Below are positions 37,711-46,973 of a stretch of 64,000 bases of DNA, piece by piece. This stretch comes from Synechococcus sp. CB0101 (GTDB lineage Bacteria > Cyanobacteriota > Cyanobacteriia > PCC-6307 > Cyanobiaceae), in NCBI RefSeq assembly GCF_000179235.2, contig NZ_CP039373.1, positions 2,700,554-2,764,553 of the forward strand, in the 5' to 3' direction. Under the pieces are notes generated by a model, which was not told where the DNA came from, made no database searches, and saw only the letters and a program-made list of their open reading frames with translations. The stretch's first letter is position 1. Each line of letters starts with the position of its first letter. The translations under genes were made by a program, and so were the position numbers.

Positions 37711-38760
37711 TTAAGCCTCGGTAAATCCCAGGATCGTCGTGGTGCCGGGTGTGATCCGCAGAGGCAGCGGCGGCGGCGCCTCCAGGTGCAGCGGTGCACG
37801 CGCCGGAGGTCGCAACACGAAGCGACAGGCATGCAGAAGATATCCGCCGTCACCAGGCAGCACCTGCGGATCCGCACGACCACCGGCGCGATACAACGGG
37901 TCGCCCTCCAACGGTGCCCCGATCGCAGCGGCATGAATGCGGATCTGATGCGGGCGGCCCGTGGCAATCGCCACCTCAACCAGACAGCTCTCCGGCCGGC
38001 GCTCCAGCAGGGTGAAGCAACTGCGGGAGGGCAACGCAGCTCTGGGGGAGACATCTGCGGCGCACCAGATCTCCCCCAACAGCGGATGGGGACGCCGGCC
38101 GATCGCGGTGGTCACGTCGCGGGATTCACCGACTTGCCAGTCCGCTGGCAACGGCTGCGTGAGGGCGCGGTAGATCTTGAGGCACCCGGAGTGGGGATGC
38201 TCCTCGGCGCCGAAGTATTCCTGATCGCCATGCGGCTGAGCCGCCGCGGTGCTCTCGCGCAACTGGGCGCTCAGCCAAGCGCGGCTCTCGGCACGACGCG
38301 CGCACACCAACAGCCCTGAGGTGAAGCGCCCCAGCCGGTGCACCGGGCGAGCTTCCGGTGCCCAGCCCTGCAACTGCGCCAGCAGCGTGTGCTCCAGGAA
38401 GCCTCCGGCGGGCAGCACCGGCAAGCCGCTGGGTTTGTTGAGCACCAGTAGATCGCCGTCGTCGAACACGACCGAGGCCTCGTTCAGCACCGGCACGGCA
38501 GGCTCCAGCCAGGGCGGCCGATGCCACACCAACCGATCCCCGGCTGAGAGGGGCGCATCGGCCAGGAGCGGCTGGCCGTTACGCCACACCTCACCGGCGG
38601 CAAGGCGCTCGCTCCACAGCGCCCGATCTGAATGGGTGTAGCGCCCGGCGTAGAAAGCAACAACGCTCGGGGATGCCGCGCTGATGCGATCGCGGTAGGC
38701 GTGGCCGCCATTGAAGGCAGCCGGTAGCCAGTCTTCGCGCGGAAGCTCGGCGCTACTCAA
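37711..38760 (-). CDS. RluA-family RNA pseudouridine synthase with HRLG motif
   Basis: Likely converts uridine to pseudouridine in rRNA or tRNA. 349 residues: S4-like N-terminus, LLVLNKPSGLPVLP, the catalytic-loop region and GRPHQIRIHAAAIG. The usual HRLDxxTSG, whose Asp is the nucleophile, reads VHRLGRFTSGLLV here; the RNA code in the DNA is clearly Gly. Plant and cyanobacterial members of this subgroup seem to share HRLG, so the enzyme may still be active or may act only as an RNA-binding protein. Overlaps the response regulator by 8 bp. Confidence 0.85.
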   Translation of the reverse strand: MSSAELPREDWLPAAFNGGHAYRDRISAASPSVVAFYAGRYTHSDRALWSERLAAGEVWRNGQPLLADAPLSAGDRLVWHRPPWLEPAVPVLNEASVVFDDGDLLVLNKPSGLPVLPAGGFLEHTLLAQLQGWAPEARPVHRLGRFTSGLLVCARRAESRAWLSAQLRESTAAAQPHGDQEYFGAEEHPHSGCLKIYRALTQPLPADWQVGESRDVTTAIGRRPHPLLGEIWCAADVSPRAALPSRSCFTLLERRPESCLVEVAIATGRPHQIRIHAAAIGAPLEGDPLYRAGGRADPQVLPGDGGYLLHACRFVLRPPARAPLHLEAPPPLPLRITPGTTTILGFTEA

Positions 38761-39499
38761 CCAGGCCGTGTTCGAGGGCGTAGCGCACCAACTCGGTGCG
38801 GCTGGCGGTGCCGGTTTTGGTGAACAGGCGGCTCACGTATTTCTCCACATTGCGGATGGAGGTTTCCAGGCGCCTGGCGATCTCCTTGTTCATCATTCCC
38901 TCCGCCACGAGCTGCAGCACCGAGGCTTCCCGCGGGGTGAACTCGTGCTTCACCGCAGCGCTTTGCTTCTTGCTGCCGCCCGTGGCCAACAGGGAGCGGA
39001 TCTCGGTGATCTGCTTGGCCATCTGACCGATGTCGGCATCAGCGAAGCGAGCCGCTTCCTGCAGCAAGCGCTCCTGACGACGCACCACGTTGCGCACGCG
39101 GGCCACCAGCTCATCAGGGTCGAACGGCTTGGGGATGTAGTCGTCGCAGCCGGCCTGGAAGCCCTCGATGCGATCGGCCGTCATGCCCTTGGCGGTGAGG
39201 AAGATCACCGGCGTGCCGCCGAGGCGCTCGTCATCGCGCAGCTTGCGCAGCAGCCCATAGCCATCGAGGCGGGGCATCATCACGTCGCTGATCACCAGGT
39301 CTGGCAGCAGCTCCTGGGCCTTGGCCCAGCCGTCTTCCCCATCCACGGCGGTGGTCACCTGGAAGCCCTCATCCTCCAGATAGGCCTGCACGGCGGTGCG
39401 TAGCCCGGGTTCATCGTCCACCAGCAGCAGCCGGGCCGGGGGCTGGGGAGCGGCGGCTTCGGCCTGCTCGGGGGCCTGGGATTCGGGTTCGAGGCTCAT
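38753..39499 (-). CDS. response regulator with receiver and LuxR (NarL-type) HTH
   Basis: 248 residues. A Pro/Glu-rich leader of ~20 residues, then a receiver domain with acidic pocket LLVDDEPG, phospho-Asp in ISDVMMPRLDG and Lys in FLTAKG; a linker, and a GerE HTH (FTPREASVLQLVAEGMMNKE, SIRNVEKYVSRLFTKTG). It resembles the Ycf29/NarL group of cyanobacteria and plastids. No histidine kinase lies nearby, so its input is unknown. Confidence 0.92.
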   Translation of the reverse strand: MSLEPESQAPEQAEAAAPQPPARLLLVDDEPGLRTAVQAYLEDEGFQVTTAVDGEDGWAKAQELLPDLVISDVMMPRLDGYGLLRKLRDDERLGGTPVIFLTAKGMTADRIEGFQAGCDDYIPKPFDPDELVARVRNVVRRQERLLQEAARFADADIGQMAKQITEIRSLLATGGSKKQSAAVKHEFTPREASVLQLVAEGMMNKEIARRLETSIRNVEKYVSRLFTKTGTASRTELVRYALEHGLVE

Positions 39500-39508
39500 G
39501 GCCGCAAT

Positions 39509-40057
39509 CTATCGAGGGTTGCCAGGGAGCACCTGCTGCTGCTCACGCAACTGACCCGAGTAACCGAGCTGACGGGCTGTGGCCTGGAGCGTGGCGGGAT
39601 CCTTGCCGGCCTGTTCCGGGAAGCAGGCCGCCCACCAGATCTGGTGATCGAGCCGATTGGCCTCGGTGATGGTGCCGCCGGGATTGAGCTCCTTGATCAG
39701 CAGATCGCGGCCCCTGCGGGTGAGCCGCATCGGCGCCTCCGGGCTGCAACGCAACGTATCCACCGCCAACTTCACATCACCGGGAGCTTCCACCCACACC
39801 ACAATCGTGCGGGCCGAAGCATCCCGCGGATCGGGCTTGGCGTTGTGCACACCGATGGCAAACGCCCCTTGCATCGTGGTCCATTCGCGCAGCAACACCA
39901 AATCGGCGGGTCGCTGATCGGTGGCACTGCGGTGCGGGTTGCTGGGGTCTGGAGCCCCGAGGGAGGTCTGCGCGACGGCGGGAGCGGCGGCAAGGCCGAG
40001 CAGCAGCCCGCCGCCCACGGCGAAACGGCGCCAGATCCGCGGGAACGCATCAGCCAT
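39509..40057 (-). CDS. unknown secreted protein
   Basis: From ATG 40057 the 182-residue protein has a clear signal peptide (RRFAVGGGLLLGLAAAPAVAQ) and a mature part with EWTTMQGAFAIGVHNAKPD, TIVVWVEAPGD and two cysteines (DTLRCSPEAP, WWAACFPEQAG), consistent with a small disulfide-bearing periplasmic protein. An in-frame ATG at 40114 would reach into the iscS-like gene's start. No family recognised. It ends 9 bp before the response regulator. Confidence 0.75.
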   Translation of the reverse strand: MADAFPRIWRRFAVGGGLLLGLAAAPAVAQTSLGAPDPSNPHRSATDQRPADLVLLREWTTMQGAFAIGVHNAKPDPRDASARTIVVWVEAPGDVKLAVDTLRCSPEAPMRLTRRGRDLLIKELNPGGTITEANRLDHQIWWAACFPEQAGKDPATLQATARQLGYSGQLREQQQVLPGNPR

Positions 40058-40097
40058 CAGGGCGACCACAGCACGCTGCTTGCCAGCATGGGGGGCC

Positions 40098-41246
40098 ATG
40101 GCCGATCCCGTCATCTACCTGGATCACCAGGCCACCACCCCGTGCGAGCCGGCGGTGGTGGAGGCGATGGCGCCTTGGTGGACTGCGCAGTTCGCGAATC
40201 CCGCCAGCCGCAGCCACCGGCCCGGTCTGCTGGCGGCAGCGGCGGTGGAGCAGGCCCGAGGTCAAATCGCCGGTGCCCTGGGGGTGGAGCCCGCAGCGGT
40301 GGTGTTCACCAGCGGCGCCACCGAGGCCAACAACCTGGCCCTGAAGGGCCTGGCCGAAGCGGAGCTGCAGGCTGGCGGCGCGCGGCGCCACCTGCTCTGC
40401 CTCAGCACCGAGCACCGCGCCGTGCTCGATCCGCTGCGCTACCTGAGCCGCCACGGTTTTGAACTCACCGAACTGGCGGTGCCCGCCTCGGGGCTGGTGG
40501 ATCTCGAGCAGCTCCGCCAAGCGCTGCGGCCCAGCACCCTGCTGGTGAGCGTGATGGCGGCCAACAACGAAATCGGGGTGCTGCAACCGATCGCGGCCAT
40601 CGCCGAGCTCTGTCGATCCCAGGGAATCCGCTTCCATTGCGACGGCGCCCAAGCCGTGGGCCACATCCCGGTGCGGCCGGCGGAGCTTGGGATCGATCTG
40701 CTCAGCCTGAGCGCTCACAAGCTCTATGGCCCCAAGGGCATCGGTGCCCTGGTGGTGGCCCCGGGGGTGACCCTGGCGCCACAACTGCATGGCGGCAGCC
40801 AGGAGCAGGGCCTGCGGGCCGGCAGTTTGCCGGTGCCGCTGATCGTGGGGCTGGCGACAGCGCTCGAGCTCGCCCTAACCGACCAAGCGGCACGGGCCGA
40901 GAGGCTTGAAGCGCTGCGGGAGCGCCTCTGGCAACAGCTGCAGGAGCTGGGCGGCATCCAGCGCAATGGCGCCCCGGCACCGCGGCTGGCCCACAACCTG
41001 AATGTCTGGATCGAGGGGGTGGAGGGCAGTGCCCTGCAACGGCGGCTGCGGCCTCACCTGGCGATCAGCAGCGGCTCCGCTTGCAGCAGCGGCGAACCGT
41101 CCCACGTGCTGCAGGCCCTGGGGCTCAGCCGCCAGCAGGCAGCGGCGGCGCTGCGCTTCGGCCTGGGCCGCCACACCAGCCCGACCGACATCGACAACGC
41201 TGCTGCCCTGGTGCGGGCCGCCGTGACGGACTTACGCCAGCGCTGA
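40098..41246 (+). CDS. cysteine desulfurase (NifS/IscS-like)
   Basis: PLP enzyme that takes sulfur from cysteine for Fe-S clusters and thio-cofactors. 382 residues: YLDHQATTP start, TSGATEANNLALKG, the PLP lysine in SLSAHKLYGPKG and the persulfide Cys in SSGSACSSGEPSH. Group I-type short loop. The ATG at 40098 starts the conserved sequence. Divergent from the secreted protein at 40057, leaving 40 bp. Confidence 0.93.
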   Translation: MADPVIYLDHQATTPCEPAVVEAMAPWWTAQFANPASRSHRPGLLAAAAVEQARGQIAGALGVEPAAVVFTSGATEANNLALKGLAEAELQAGGARRHLLCLSTEHRAVLDPLRYLSRHGFELTELAVPASGLVDLEQLRQALRPSTLLVSVMAANNEIGVLQPIAAIAELCRSQGIRFHCDGAQAVGHIPVRPAELGIDLLSLSAHKLYGPKGIGALVVAPGVTLAPQLHGGSQEQGLRAGSLPVPLIVGLATALELALTDQAARAERLEALRERLWQQLQELGGIQRNGAPAPRLAHNLNVWIEGVEGSALQRRLRPHLAISSGSACSSGEPSHVLQALGLSRQQAAAALRFGLGRHTSPTDIDNAAALVRAAVTDLRQR

Positions 41247-41325
41247 GAGCCCCGCCTCAAACCGTTCACACTGAACGCTTAGTGCAACAAAAGCTGGGCG
41301 GGCGCTGCAGCGATCGCTACCTTCC

Positions 41326-41337
41326 AGGCAATTGCCT
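41326..41337. repeat. 12-bp palindrome AGGCAATTGCCT
   Basis: Perfect palindrome 7 nt before the ATG at 41345, close to a GCGATCGC octamer. It could be a regulator site or affect the ribosome-binding region; no regulator is known for it. Confidence 0.35.
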
Positions 41338-41344
41338 TGTGCTG

Positions 41345-42115
41345 ATGAGCCTGCCGACCCCCGGCACCAACAAGCTGCAGGTGCTGCGTGCTGTCGAAGA
41401 CGGCTGGCAGGCCTTTTGCCGTGCCCCCTGGCCTTTTTTGCTGTTCCAGGTGCTCGTCACCTTGATCCTGGTGCCCTTCGGTGCGCTGCTGCTGGGGGGC
41501 CTGCTGCGCCTCAACAGTGGTGAACTGACCTTCCTGCACCCGGTGGCCGCCGGCATCGCCGTGGTGGTGGGCGCCATCGGCTACGTGATCGTGGGCCTCT
41601 GGGGCGTGGTGGGCATCACCCGCTGCGCCTGGATGAGCCTCGATGGCCAGCGCCCTTCCTTCCGCAACTTCACCCGCTGGGATGGGGCCGCCAGCGGCCG
41701 CCTGCTCGGTTCAGCCATCCTGCTGGCGATCGTGCTGGGCGTGGTGGGCTTGGTGGCCGCGCTGATCGGCACCGGCCTGAATGCGCTCAACACCACCCTC
41801 ACCGTGATTCCGGTGATCGTGTTCGGCATCTTCTACATCTGGTTCCTGATCTCTCAGAAGTTCCTGCTGCAGCTGTCGCTGTTCGGTGTGAAGCGTCCTG
41901 TGGAAACCCTGCAAGCCGGCGTGAGCGGTGTGAACCCCAGCTGGTGGGTGGTGCTGTGGCTGGGGATCGTGGAAAGCGTGATCCACGCCGTGGCCGCCCT
42001 GTTCAGCTACGGCGGACTGTTCGTGATCTTCCCGGTGGTGATCTGCATCAGCACCGCGGCCTACCGCCAGCTATTCGGCAGCCAAGACCACACCGGCATC
42101 CTCAGCAACGGCTGA
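41345..42115 (+). CDS. unknown polytopic membrane protein
   Basis: 256 residues with about five or six hydrophobic helices (e.g. LLFQVLVTLILVPFGALLLG, AGIAVVVGAIGYVIVGLWG, VFGIFYIWFLI). It resembles the YciC/DUF-type membrane proteins with an amphipathic start (LQVLRAVEDGWQAFCRAP), but no specific family can be fixed. ATG 41345 is chosen; GTG 41339 is also possible. The 3' end overlaps the TTC38-like gene by 14 bp. A 12-bp palindrome sits just upstream. Confidence 0.8.
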   Translation: MSLPTPGTNKLQVLRAVEDGWQAFCRAPWPFLLFQVLVTLILVPFGALLLGGLLRLNSGELTFLHPVAAGIAVVVGAIGYVIVGLWGVVGITRCAWMSLDGQRPSFRNFTRWDGAASGRLLGSAILLAIVLGVVGLVAALIGTGLNALNTTLTVIPVIVFGIFYIWFLISQKFLLQLSLFGVKRPVETLQAGVSGVNPSWWVVLWLGIVESVIHAVAALFSYGGLFVIFPVVICISTAAYRQLFGSQDHTGILSNG

Positions 42116-43439
42116 TCCAGACGCGATCCAGCGGCGTGAGCGAGGGGCGATCTGCCCGCAGCCGCGCCGCGATCTGGTCCGCGAGCGCATCTCGGCCGCT
42201 GCGCCGAGCGGCCACCAACAGCATCTGGTGGAGAAGCAGGGCCTGAGCGTCGCTTCCCCCTGCCAGCGCGAACCAACCCTGCAGGGGCTCCAATCGATCC
42301 AAAGCCTGTTGATGCTGGCCTCGGGCCAGGGCGATCGCAGCCTCCACCAAATCAACAGCGGCTGGCCGCCAGCACCAGCCAACGGACTGAGCCTGCATCG
42401 CCACCCCGCGGCGCAGGGCAGCTAGGGCTTCTGCCTGGTTGGCCCTTGGCTCGGCGCGGGCTAGACACCAGGCGTACTGCACAGCGATCAACGGTGCCTC
42501 CGGCTGATGGCATCGATCGGCGATGCCATCAGCCAACTGCCGCCAGATTGGATTCAGCACCACCGGCCAGCGCTCTGGGCCGGCGAGCTCGAGTCGGCAT
42601 GCCAACGCGATCCAATCGAGCGCTTCGCCGGTGCCCAGCGTCGGGGTGACATGGCCTGCCACGGCCAGCCACTGACGCCAAGCCAAGCGATCCTCCGCGG
42701 CTTCCAGCCATAGAAGTGAACGGTGCCAGTGGTTATGCAGGGCCATGGGCCACGCCGCAGCCTGCCAACTGCCATGGCGCTGCTCAGCCCATTGCAACGC
42801 CTGATCCAGCGCTCCCCGACGCTGGAGGCTATGCATCAAAGCGTGATCAGCCCAGGGATTAAGAGAACGCTGCTCAACCGCTTCATGAGCACACCGCTCC
42901 GCCTGAGGCAAGCACCCACAAAGCTCCAGAGCAAAGGCCTCAATCGCCAAAACATCAGGCTGTTCCGGATGGTGCTCACGACACCAACTCGCCAATTCGA
43001 GAAGCCGTGGGCCATGGCTCTCCTGCCCGCGCAAGTAACAGACCCACTCGGCAACCTTGAGCGGAAACACGGCCTGCGGAGCCTCCAGCAGCAGCAGCTC
43101 CAACCGACGCAGCGCCCAACCCAGCTCCCCGCGGTACCAAAGCTGAGCAGCCTCCAGCAGACCCTGCCCCCAGCGATCCAGCTGCTGCAGCCCGTCGCCG
43201 GCGGCCTGTAGCTGTGAGGCGGCCTCTGCCCTGGCTTCGGGCGTCTGCCCTGTGAGCGCCACAAGAGCAGCCAGCAATCTGAGCTGCGGCCACTCGGGCG
43301 CCGCAGAGGCGGCAGCAGTGGCCAGCTCCATCCCCGGCAGATATCCCATCCAGGCGGCAGCCACGGCCTCCGCCTGCTTCCGCTGTTCGGAGGACAGGGG
43401 TTCAAGAAAATCCGGCGACAGCAGGAGAGCCTGGGTCAC
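42102..43439 (-). CDS. TTC38-family tetratricopeptide protein
   Basis: 445 residues of helical repeats. The central part carries the TTC38 signature: [16 protein letters not shown], the segment [16 protein letters not shown] and [14 protein letters not shown], matching animal TTC38 where the His/Trp residues are conserved in the same order. Such proteins have no assigned catalysis. It is coupled to rsmH by an ATGA overlap and ends inside the facing membrane-protein gene. Confidence 0.8.
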   Translation of the reverse strand: MTQALLLSPDFLEPLSSEQRKQAEAVAAAWMGYLPGMELATAAASAAPEWPQLRLLAALVALTGQTPEARAEAASQLQAAGDGLQQLDRWGQGLLEAAQLWYRGELGWALRRLELLLLEAPQAVFPLKVAEWVCYLRGQESHGPRLLELASWCREHHPEQPDVLAIEAFALELCGCLPQAERCAHEAVEQRSLNPWADHALMHSLQRRGALDQALQWAEQRHGSWQAAAWPMALHNHWHRSLLWLEAAEDRLAWRQWLAVAGHVTPTLGTGEALDWIALACRLELAGPERWPVVLNPIWRQLADGIADRCHQPEAPLIAVQYAWCLARAEPRANQAEALAALRRGVAMQAQSVGWCWRPAAVDLVEAAIALARGQHQQALDRLEPLQGWFALAGGSDAQALLLHQMLLVAARRSGRDALADQIAARLRADRPSLTPLDRVWISRC

Positions 43440-44365
43440 CCCTCGATCGTGCAGCGGCGGTGGGCCAGGCGCAAGCGCGCACTCCGGCTGCGGGGGTTGC
43501 GTTCCTCCTCCTCAGTCGTGGCCATCACCGCTTTACGGGTGATCCGCTGCAACCGCTCATCGCTCACAAAGGCGGTTTTCACACGGCGGTCTTCCAGGGA
43601 GTGGAAGCTGATCACGCCAAAGAGTCCACCTGGCACCAACCAATCAGGTGCGCTGGACAGCAATCGGTCGAGCACCCCCAGCTCATCGTTCACGGCGATC
43701 CGCAGGGCCTGAAAGGTGCGCGTGGCGGGATGGATGCGGCCGCGCCGCGCCTTGGGGGGGTAGCAACCGGCCACGGCATAGGCCAGGGCGGCGGTGCCGC
43801 CGTAAGCCCCCTGCTCCGCCAAGTCGTGCTTGATCCGGCGGGCGATGCGGCGCGACAGGCGCTCCTCGCCATAGGCATAAATCAGATCAGCCAGCTCGGT
43901 TTCATCGAGCCGATCGATCAGCGCTGCCGCGGTTTCACCGGCATCGGGATTCATCCGCATGTCGAGCGGGCCATCCAAACGGAAGCTGAATCCCCGCTCC
44001 GCGACATCGAGCTGAGGGCTGCTCACGCCCAAATCCGCCAGCACCGCCACCACAGGCTCTGCAGGGGTGTAAGTGGCGAAGTTGGTGGCCACGATCTCCA
44101 CCCGATCGCCGAAGGGCGCGAGCCGCTGGGCAGCTGCAGCACGGGCGGTTGGATCTTGATCTAGGCCGATCAGGCGCAGGCGTGGATGGGCCTCCAGCAG
44201 CAAGGCACTGTGCCCCCCGCCACCCAAGGTGCAGTCGATCAGCACTCCCTCGCCGCGCTGATCCAGCAGCCCCTCAAGCTCGGCAAAACCAGCCAGCACC
44301 GGCTCCGCCAGCACCGGAACGTGATCAAACGTGGCGGAATCCGGCGGATCGCCCAAGCGCAGCAA
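43436..44365 (-). CDS. rsmH: 16S rRNA m4C1402 methyltransferase (RsmH)
   Basis: Methylates N4 of C1402 in the ribosomal P-site. 309 residues starting at a TTG; SAM motif I as [16 protein letters not shown], then [32 protein letters not shown] and [10 protein letters not shown]. The start has no ATG in frame; TTG 44365 or TTG 44356 are the choices. A TAGGAA box on the minus strand near 44385-44390 lies 20 nt before it, back to back with the ndhH promoter. Confidence 0.94.
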   Translation of the reverse strand: MLRLGDPPDSATFDHVPVLAEPVLAGFAELEGLLDQRGEGVLIDCTLGGGGHSALLLEAHPRLRLIGLDQDPTARAAAAQRLAPFGDRVEIVATNFATYTPAEPVVAVLADLGVSSPQLDVAERGFSFRLDGPLDMRMNPDAGETAAALIDRLDETELADLIYAYGEERLSRRIARRIKHDLAEQGAYGGTAALAYAVAGCYPPKARRGRIHPATRTFQALRIAVNDELGVLDRLLSSAPDWLVPGGLFGVISFHSLEDRRVKTAFVSDERLQRITRKAVMATTEEEERNPRSRSARLRLAHRRCTIEG

Positions 44366-44384
44366 CAGAAGCAGCGGCCCTTCC

Positions 44385-44393
44385 TTCCTAAGA
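44385..44393. promoter_or_regulatory. overlapping divergent -10-like boxes for rsmH and ndhH
   Basis: Minus strand TAGGAA (44390-44385) lies 20 nt before rsmH; plus strand TAAGAT (44388-44393) lies 31 nt before ndhH. The two start regions overlap, implying competing transcription. Confidence 0.3.
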
Positions 44394-44424
44394 TCCCGCC
44401 AGCGAGCCCATCCCCCTCGGCCCC

Positions 44425-45609
44425 ATGACGCAGCTGGAAACGCGCACGGAGCCGATGGTGGTCAACTTCGGGCCGCACCACCCCTCAATGCACGGGGTGC
44501 TGCGGCTCGTGGTGACCCTCGACGGTGAGGACGTGGTGGATTGCGAGCCGGTGATCGGCTACCTCCACCGCGGCATGGAGAAGATTGCCGAGAACCGCAC
44601 GAACGTGATGTTCGTGCCCTACGTGAGCCGCATGGACTATGCGGCCGGCATGTTCTACGAGGCAATCGTGGTGAATGCACCCGAACGCCTGGCCGATGTG
44701 CCGGTGCCCAAGCGCGCCAGTTACATCCGCGTGTTGATGCTGGAGCTCAACCGCATCGCCAACCACCTGCTCTGGCTTGGCCCCTTCCTGGCGGACGTAG
44801 GCGCCCAGACACCGTTCTTCTACATCTTCCGTGAGCGGGAGATGATCTACGACCTCTGGGAAGCGGCTACCGGCCAACGCCTGATCAACAACAACTACTT
44901 CCGCATCGGCGGTGTAGCGGCGGATCTGCCCTACGGCTGGCTGGAGAAGTGCCTCGACTTCTGCGATTGGTTCGGCCCCAAGATCGATGAATACGAAAAG
45001 CTGATCACCAACAACCCGATCTTCCGCAAGCGGATTGAGGGTCTGGGCACGATCACCCGCGAACAGGCGATCAACTGGAGCCTCTCGGGGCCGATGCTGC
45101 GCGCCTCAGGGGTGCCCTGGGATCTGCGCAAGGTGGATCACTACGAGTGCTACGACGACTTCGACTGGGATGTGGCCTGGGAGAAGGAAGGCGACTGCTT
45201 CGCCCGGTACCGGGTGCGGATCGAGGAAATGCGTCAGTCGCTCAAGATCCTGCGCCAGGCCTGCGCGATGATCCCCGGCGGCCCCACCGAGCACCTGGAA
45301 GCCCGCCGCATGGCTGAGGGCAAAACCAGTGAATTCGCCGGCTTCGATTATCAAATCGTGGCCAAGAAAGTGGCGCCCACCTTCAAGATTCCCGGCGGTG
45401 AGCTCTACACCCGCCTCGAATCCGGCAAGGGTGAGATCGGCGTGTTCATCCAGGGCAACGACGACGTGACTCCCTGGCGCTTCAAGATCCGCGCCGCCGA
45501 TTTCAACAACCTGCAGATCCTTCCCCACATTCTCAAGGGGGCGAAGGTGGCCGACATCATGGCGATCCTCGGCTCGATCGACGTGATCATGGGTTCGGTG
45601 GATCGTTGA
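44425..45609 (+). CDS. ndhH: NDH-1 subunit H (NdhH), 49 kDa
   Basis: Hydrophilic-arm subunit that helps form the quinone site next to NdhA. 394 residues with the N-terminal [17 protein letters not shown] and [16 protein letters not shown], the conserved GRDNNYF-like [15 protein letters not shown] and the [12 protein letters not shown] ending. Lies alone here, apart from the other NDH-1 loci. Confidence 0.97.
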   Translation: MTQLETRTEPMVVNFGPHHPSMHGVLRLVVTLDGEDVVDCEPVIGYLHRGMEKIAENRTNVMFVPYVSRMDYAAGMFYEAIVVNAPERLADVPVPKRASYIRVLMLELNRIANHLLWLGPFLADVGAQTPFFYIFREREMIYDLWEAATGQRLINNNYFRIGGVAADLPYGWLEKCLDFCDWFGPKIDEYEKLITNNPIFRKRIEGLGTITREQAINWSLSGPMLRASGVPWDLRKVDHYECYDDFDWDVAWEKEGDCFARYRVRIEEMRQSLKILRQACAMIPGGPTEHLEARRMAEGKTSEFAGFDYQIVAKKVAPTFKIPGGELYTRLESGKGEIGVFIQGNDDVTPWRFKIRAADFNNLQILPHILKGAKVADIMAILGSIDVIMGSVDR

Positions 45610-45716
45610 TCAGCTCTGCTGCCTGATCGATTGCTCTGAACCGATTCCTGCGCCGCCTTCAACACGCCGGCTGGCTGCTCCCAGCCGGCTTCACGGGCCA
45701 CCTCTGGCTCAAGGGA

Positions 45717-46031
45717 TTGCATCCAAGCCTCCCAGGCTGGGACTGCCCTCTGAGGGGGCTCACAGGCATCCCTTGCCCCACCTGCTTTCTCACCCGCGCC
45801 ACCAGCGCAGCGCTCACAGGCAACCTGTCTGAGTCACTCCACTGGCATGCCTTCGGCCCGATCGCAGCGGCGGGGCTGGTGGGCTGGTCGGTCCTCGCCA
45901 TCCAACGGCGTGAACTGCTGCCCTTCCCGTTGCGCGCAGGCACCTTGGGGTGGGGCGCCGGGGCTCTCCTCGCCTACTGGGCGGTGCGCCTCGGCCTCAG
46001 CTTCACTGGCCTGCAAGCCTTCCCACCATGA
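45717..46031 (+). CDS. DUF2752 membrane protein, true start probably upstream
   Basis: Small two-to-three-helix protein with the DUF2752 signature CPLRGLTGIPCPTCFLTRAT (three Cys). The TTG at 45717 gives 104 residues but removes the family's first hydrophobic segment. In the same frame the sequence stays open back to 45627 and reads NRFLRRLQHAGWLLPAGF before the Cys region, as family members do; only ATT (45630) or CTG codons can serve as starts. Stop overlaps the menI ATG (ATGA). Confidence 0.75.
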   Translation: MHPSLPGWDCPLRGLTGIPCPTCFLTRATSAALTGNLSESLHWHAFGPIAAAGLVGWSVLAIQRRELLPFPLRAGTLGWGAGALLAYWAVRLGLSFTGLQAFPP

Positions 46032-46477
46032 ATCCCGACAGCTGGCTCCTGCTCTGCCGCACCGTGCGCTTCGGCGACACGGATGCCGCCGGCGTAATGC
46101 ACTTCCCGCAGCTGCTGCACTGGTGCCACGAGGCCTACGAAGAGAGCCTGGAGCGCTTTGGCATCGCGGCAGCTGAGGTGTTCCCCCAGCCGGGATCGTG
46201 CCCAGAAATCGCCCTGCCGATCGTGCATTGCAGCGCTGATTTCTTCAAACCGCTGGTGTGCGGCGCCCCCCTGGCGATTGCCCTGGAGCCACGCCGCCTC
46301 GATCCCGGCAGCTTTGAGATCCACTACCGATTCAGCAGCAATGGCACGGCTGTGGCGCAGGGACTCACCCGCCACCTGGCCATCAGCACCGGGCAGCGGG
46401 AGCGGCGGGAGCTCCCGGCTGCCATCAACCGCTGGTTGGAGGCCTCAGCACTGAAGGGGGGCGTGCAGCCGCTGTAG
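46028..46477 (+). CDS. menI: 1,4-dihydroxy-2-naphthoyl-CoA thioesterase (MenI-like hotdog protein)
   Basis: Releases DHNA from DHNA-CoA in phylloquinone synthesis. 149-residue 4HBT hotdog fold; the diagnostic active-site stretch is FGDTDAAGVMHFPQLLHWCHEAYEE, with catalytic Asp in GDTD. Neighbouring menE, menC, menA and menF support the assignment. The ATG is fixed by the 4-bp overlap with the DUF2752 gene. A minus-strand small gene overlaps its last 53 bp. Confidence 0.92.
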   Translation: MNPDSWLLLCRTVRFGDTDAAGVMHFPQLLHWCHEAYEESLERFGIAAAEVFPQPGSCPEIALPIVHCSADFFKPLVCGAPLAIALEPRRLDPGSFEIHYRFSSNGTAVAQGLTRHLAISTGQRERRELPAAINRWLEASALKGGVQPL

Positions 46478-46652
46478 ACGACGCCTGAATGCACCAAAAC
46501 ACGGCCGCCAACTGCAACGGCAACAGAGCTGTGAGCAGGGCGAAGGGATGAAAACCCTCGTGAGGCATAGATCCCCAGGCCCCCACACTCACCGCTCCAG
46601 CCACCAGCAGCAGCAGAGCGGGCAGCCGATTCAGCGAACGGTTCAGAACCAT
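46425..46652 (-). CDS. small two-helix membrane protein of unknown function
   Basis: 75-residue frame with two hydrophobic helices (ALLLLVAGAVSVGAWG and LTALLPLQLAAVFWCI) and a Pro/Ser tail. It starts inside the end of the TM2-domain gene (10-bp overlap) and overlaps menI by 53 bp on the other strand. Overlap with menI weakens the call, but the start and helices look real. No function known. Confidence 0.5.
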   Translation of the reverse strand: MVLNRSLNRLPALLLLVAGAVSVGAWGSMPHEGFHPFALLTALLPLQLAAVFWCIQASSTAAARPPSVLRPPTSG

Positions 46653-46924
46653 TCTTTGCGCCCATCGAGATAGGTGGCCTTGAACTCCTGGGGCGTTTGG
46701 GTGAGGTAGATCACCCCTTCAATCACCCCGATCAATCCCATCACAAACCCCGCCACACCGCAGGTGAGCACGGTGAGCAACAGCATGATCAGGCCGGCCT
46801 TCGTGTAACCCAACACGAATTTGTGGAGTCCGAAGGATCCGAGAAAGATCCCCAGCAGGCCAGCCGCCAGCTTTTTGTTGCTCACCTCGGTGAGATCCAG
46901 GGCACTCCAGTCGCCGTTGCTCAT
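46643..46924 (-). CDS. TM2 domain protein
   Basis: 93 residues from ATG 46924. Two transmembrane helices joined by the TM2 motif: NKKLAAGLLGIFLGSFGLHKF, then GLIMLLLTVLTCGVAGFVM. TM2 proteins are of unknown function. A 49-bp gap to menE upstream on the same strand makes it probably transcribed with the men genes. Confidence 0.88.
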   Translation of the reverse strand: MSNGDWSALDLTEVSNKKLAAGLLGIFLGSFGLHKFVLGYTKAGLIMLLLTVLTCGVAGFVMGLIGVIEGVIYLTQTPQEFKATYLDGRKEWF

Positions 46925-46973
46925 CCACCCACAGGCCGCTACCCCCCGCTTGTAGCGATCCGAACGGGGCTTG

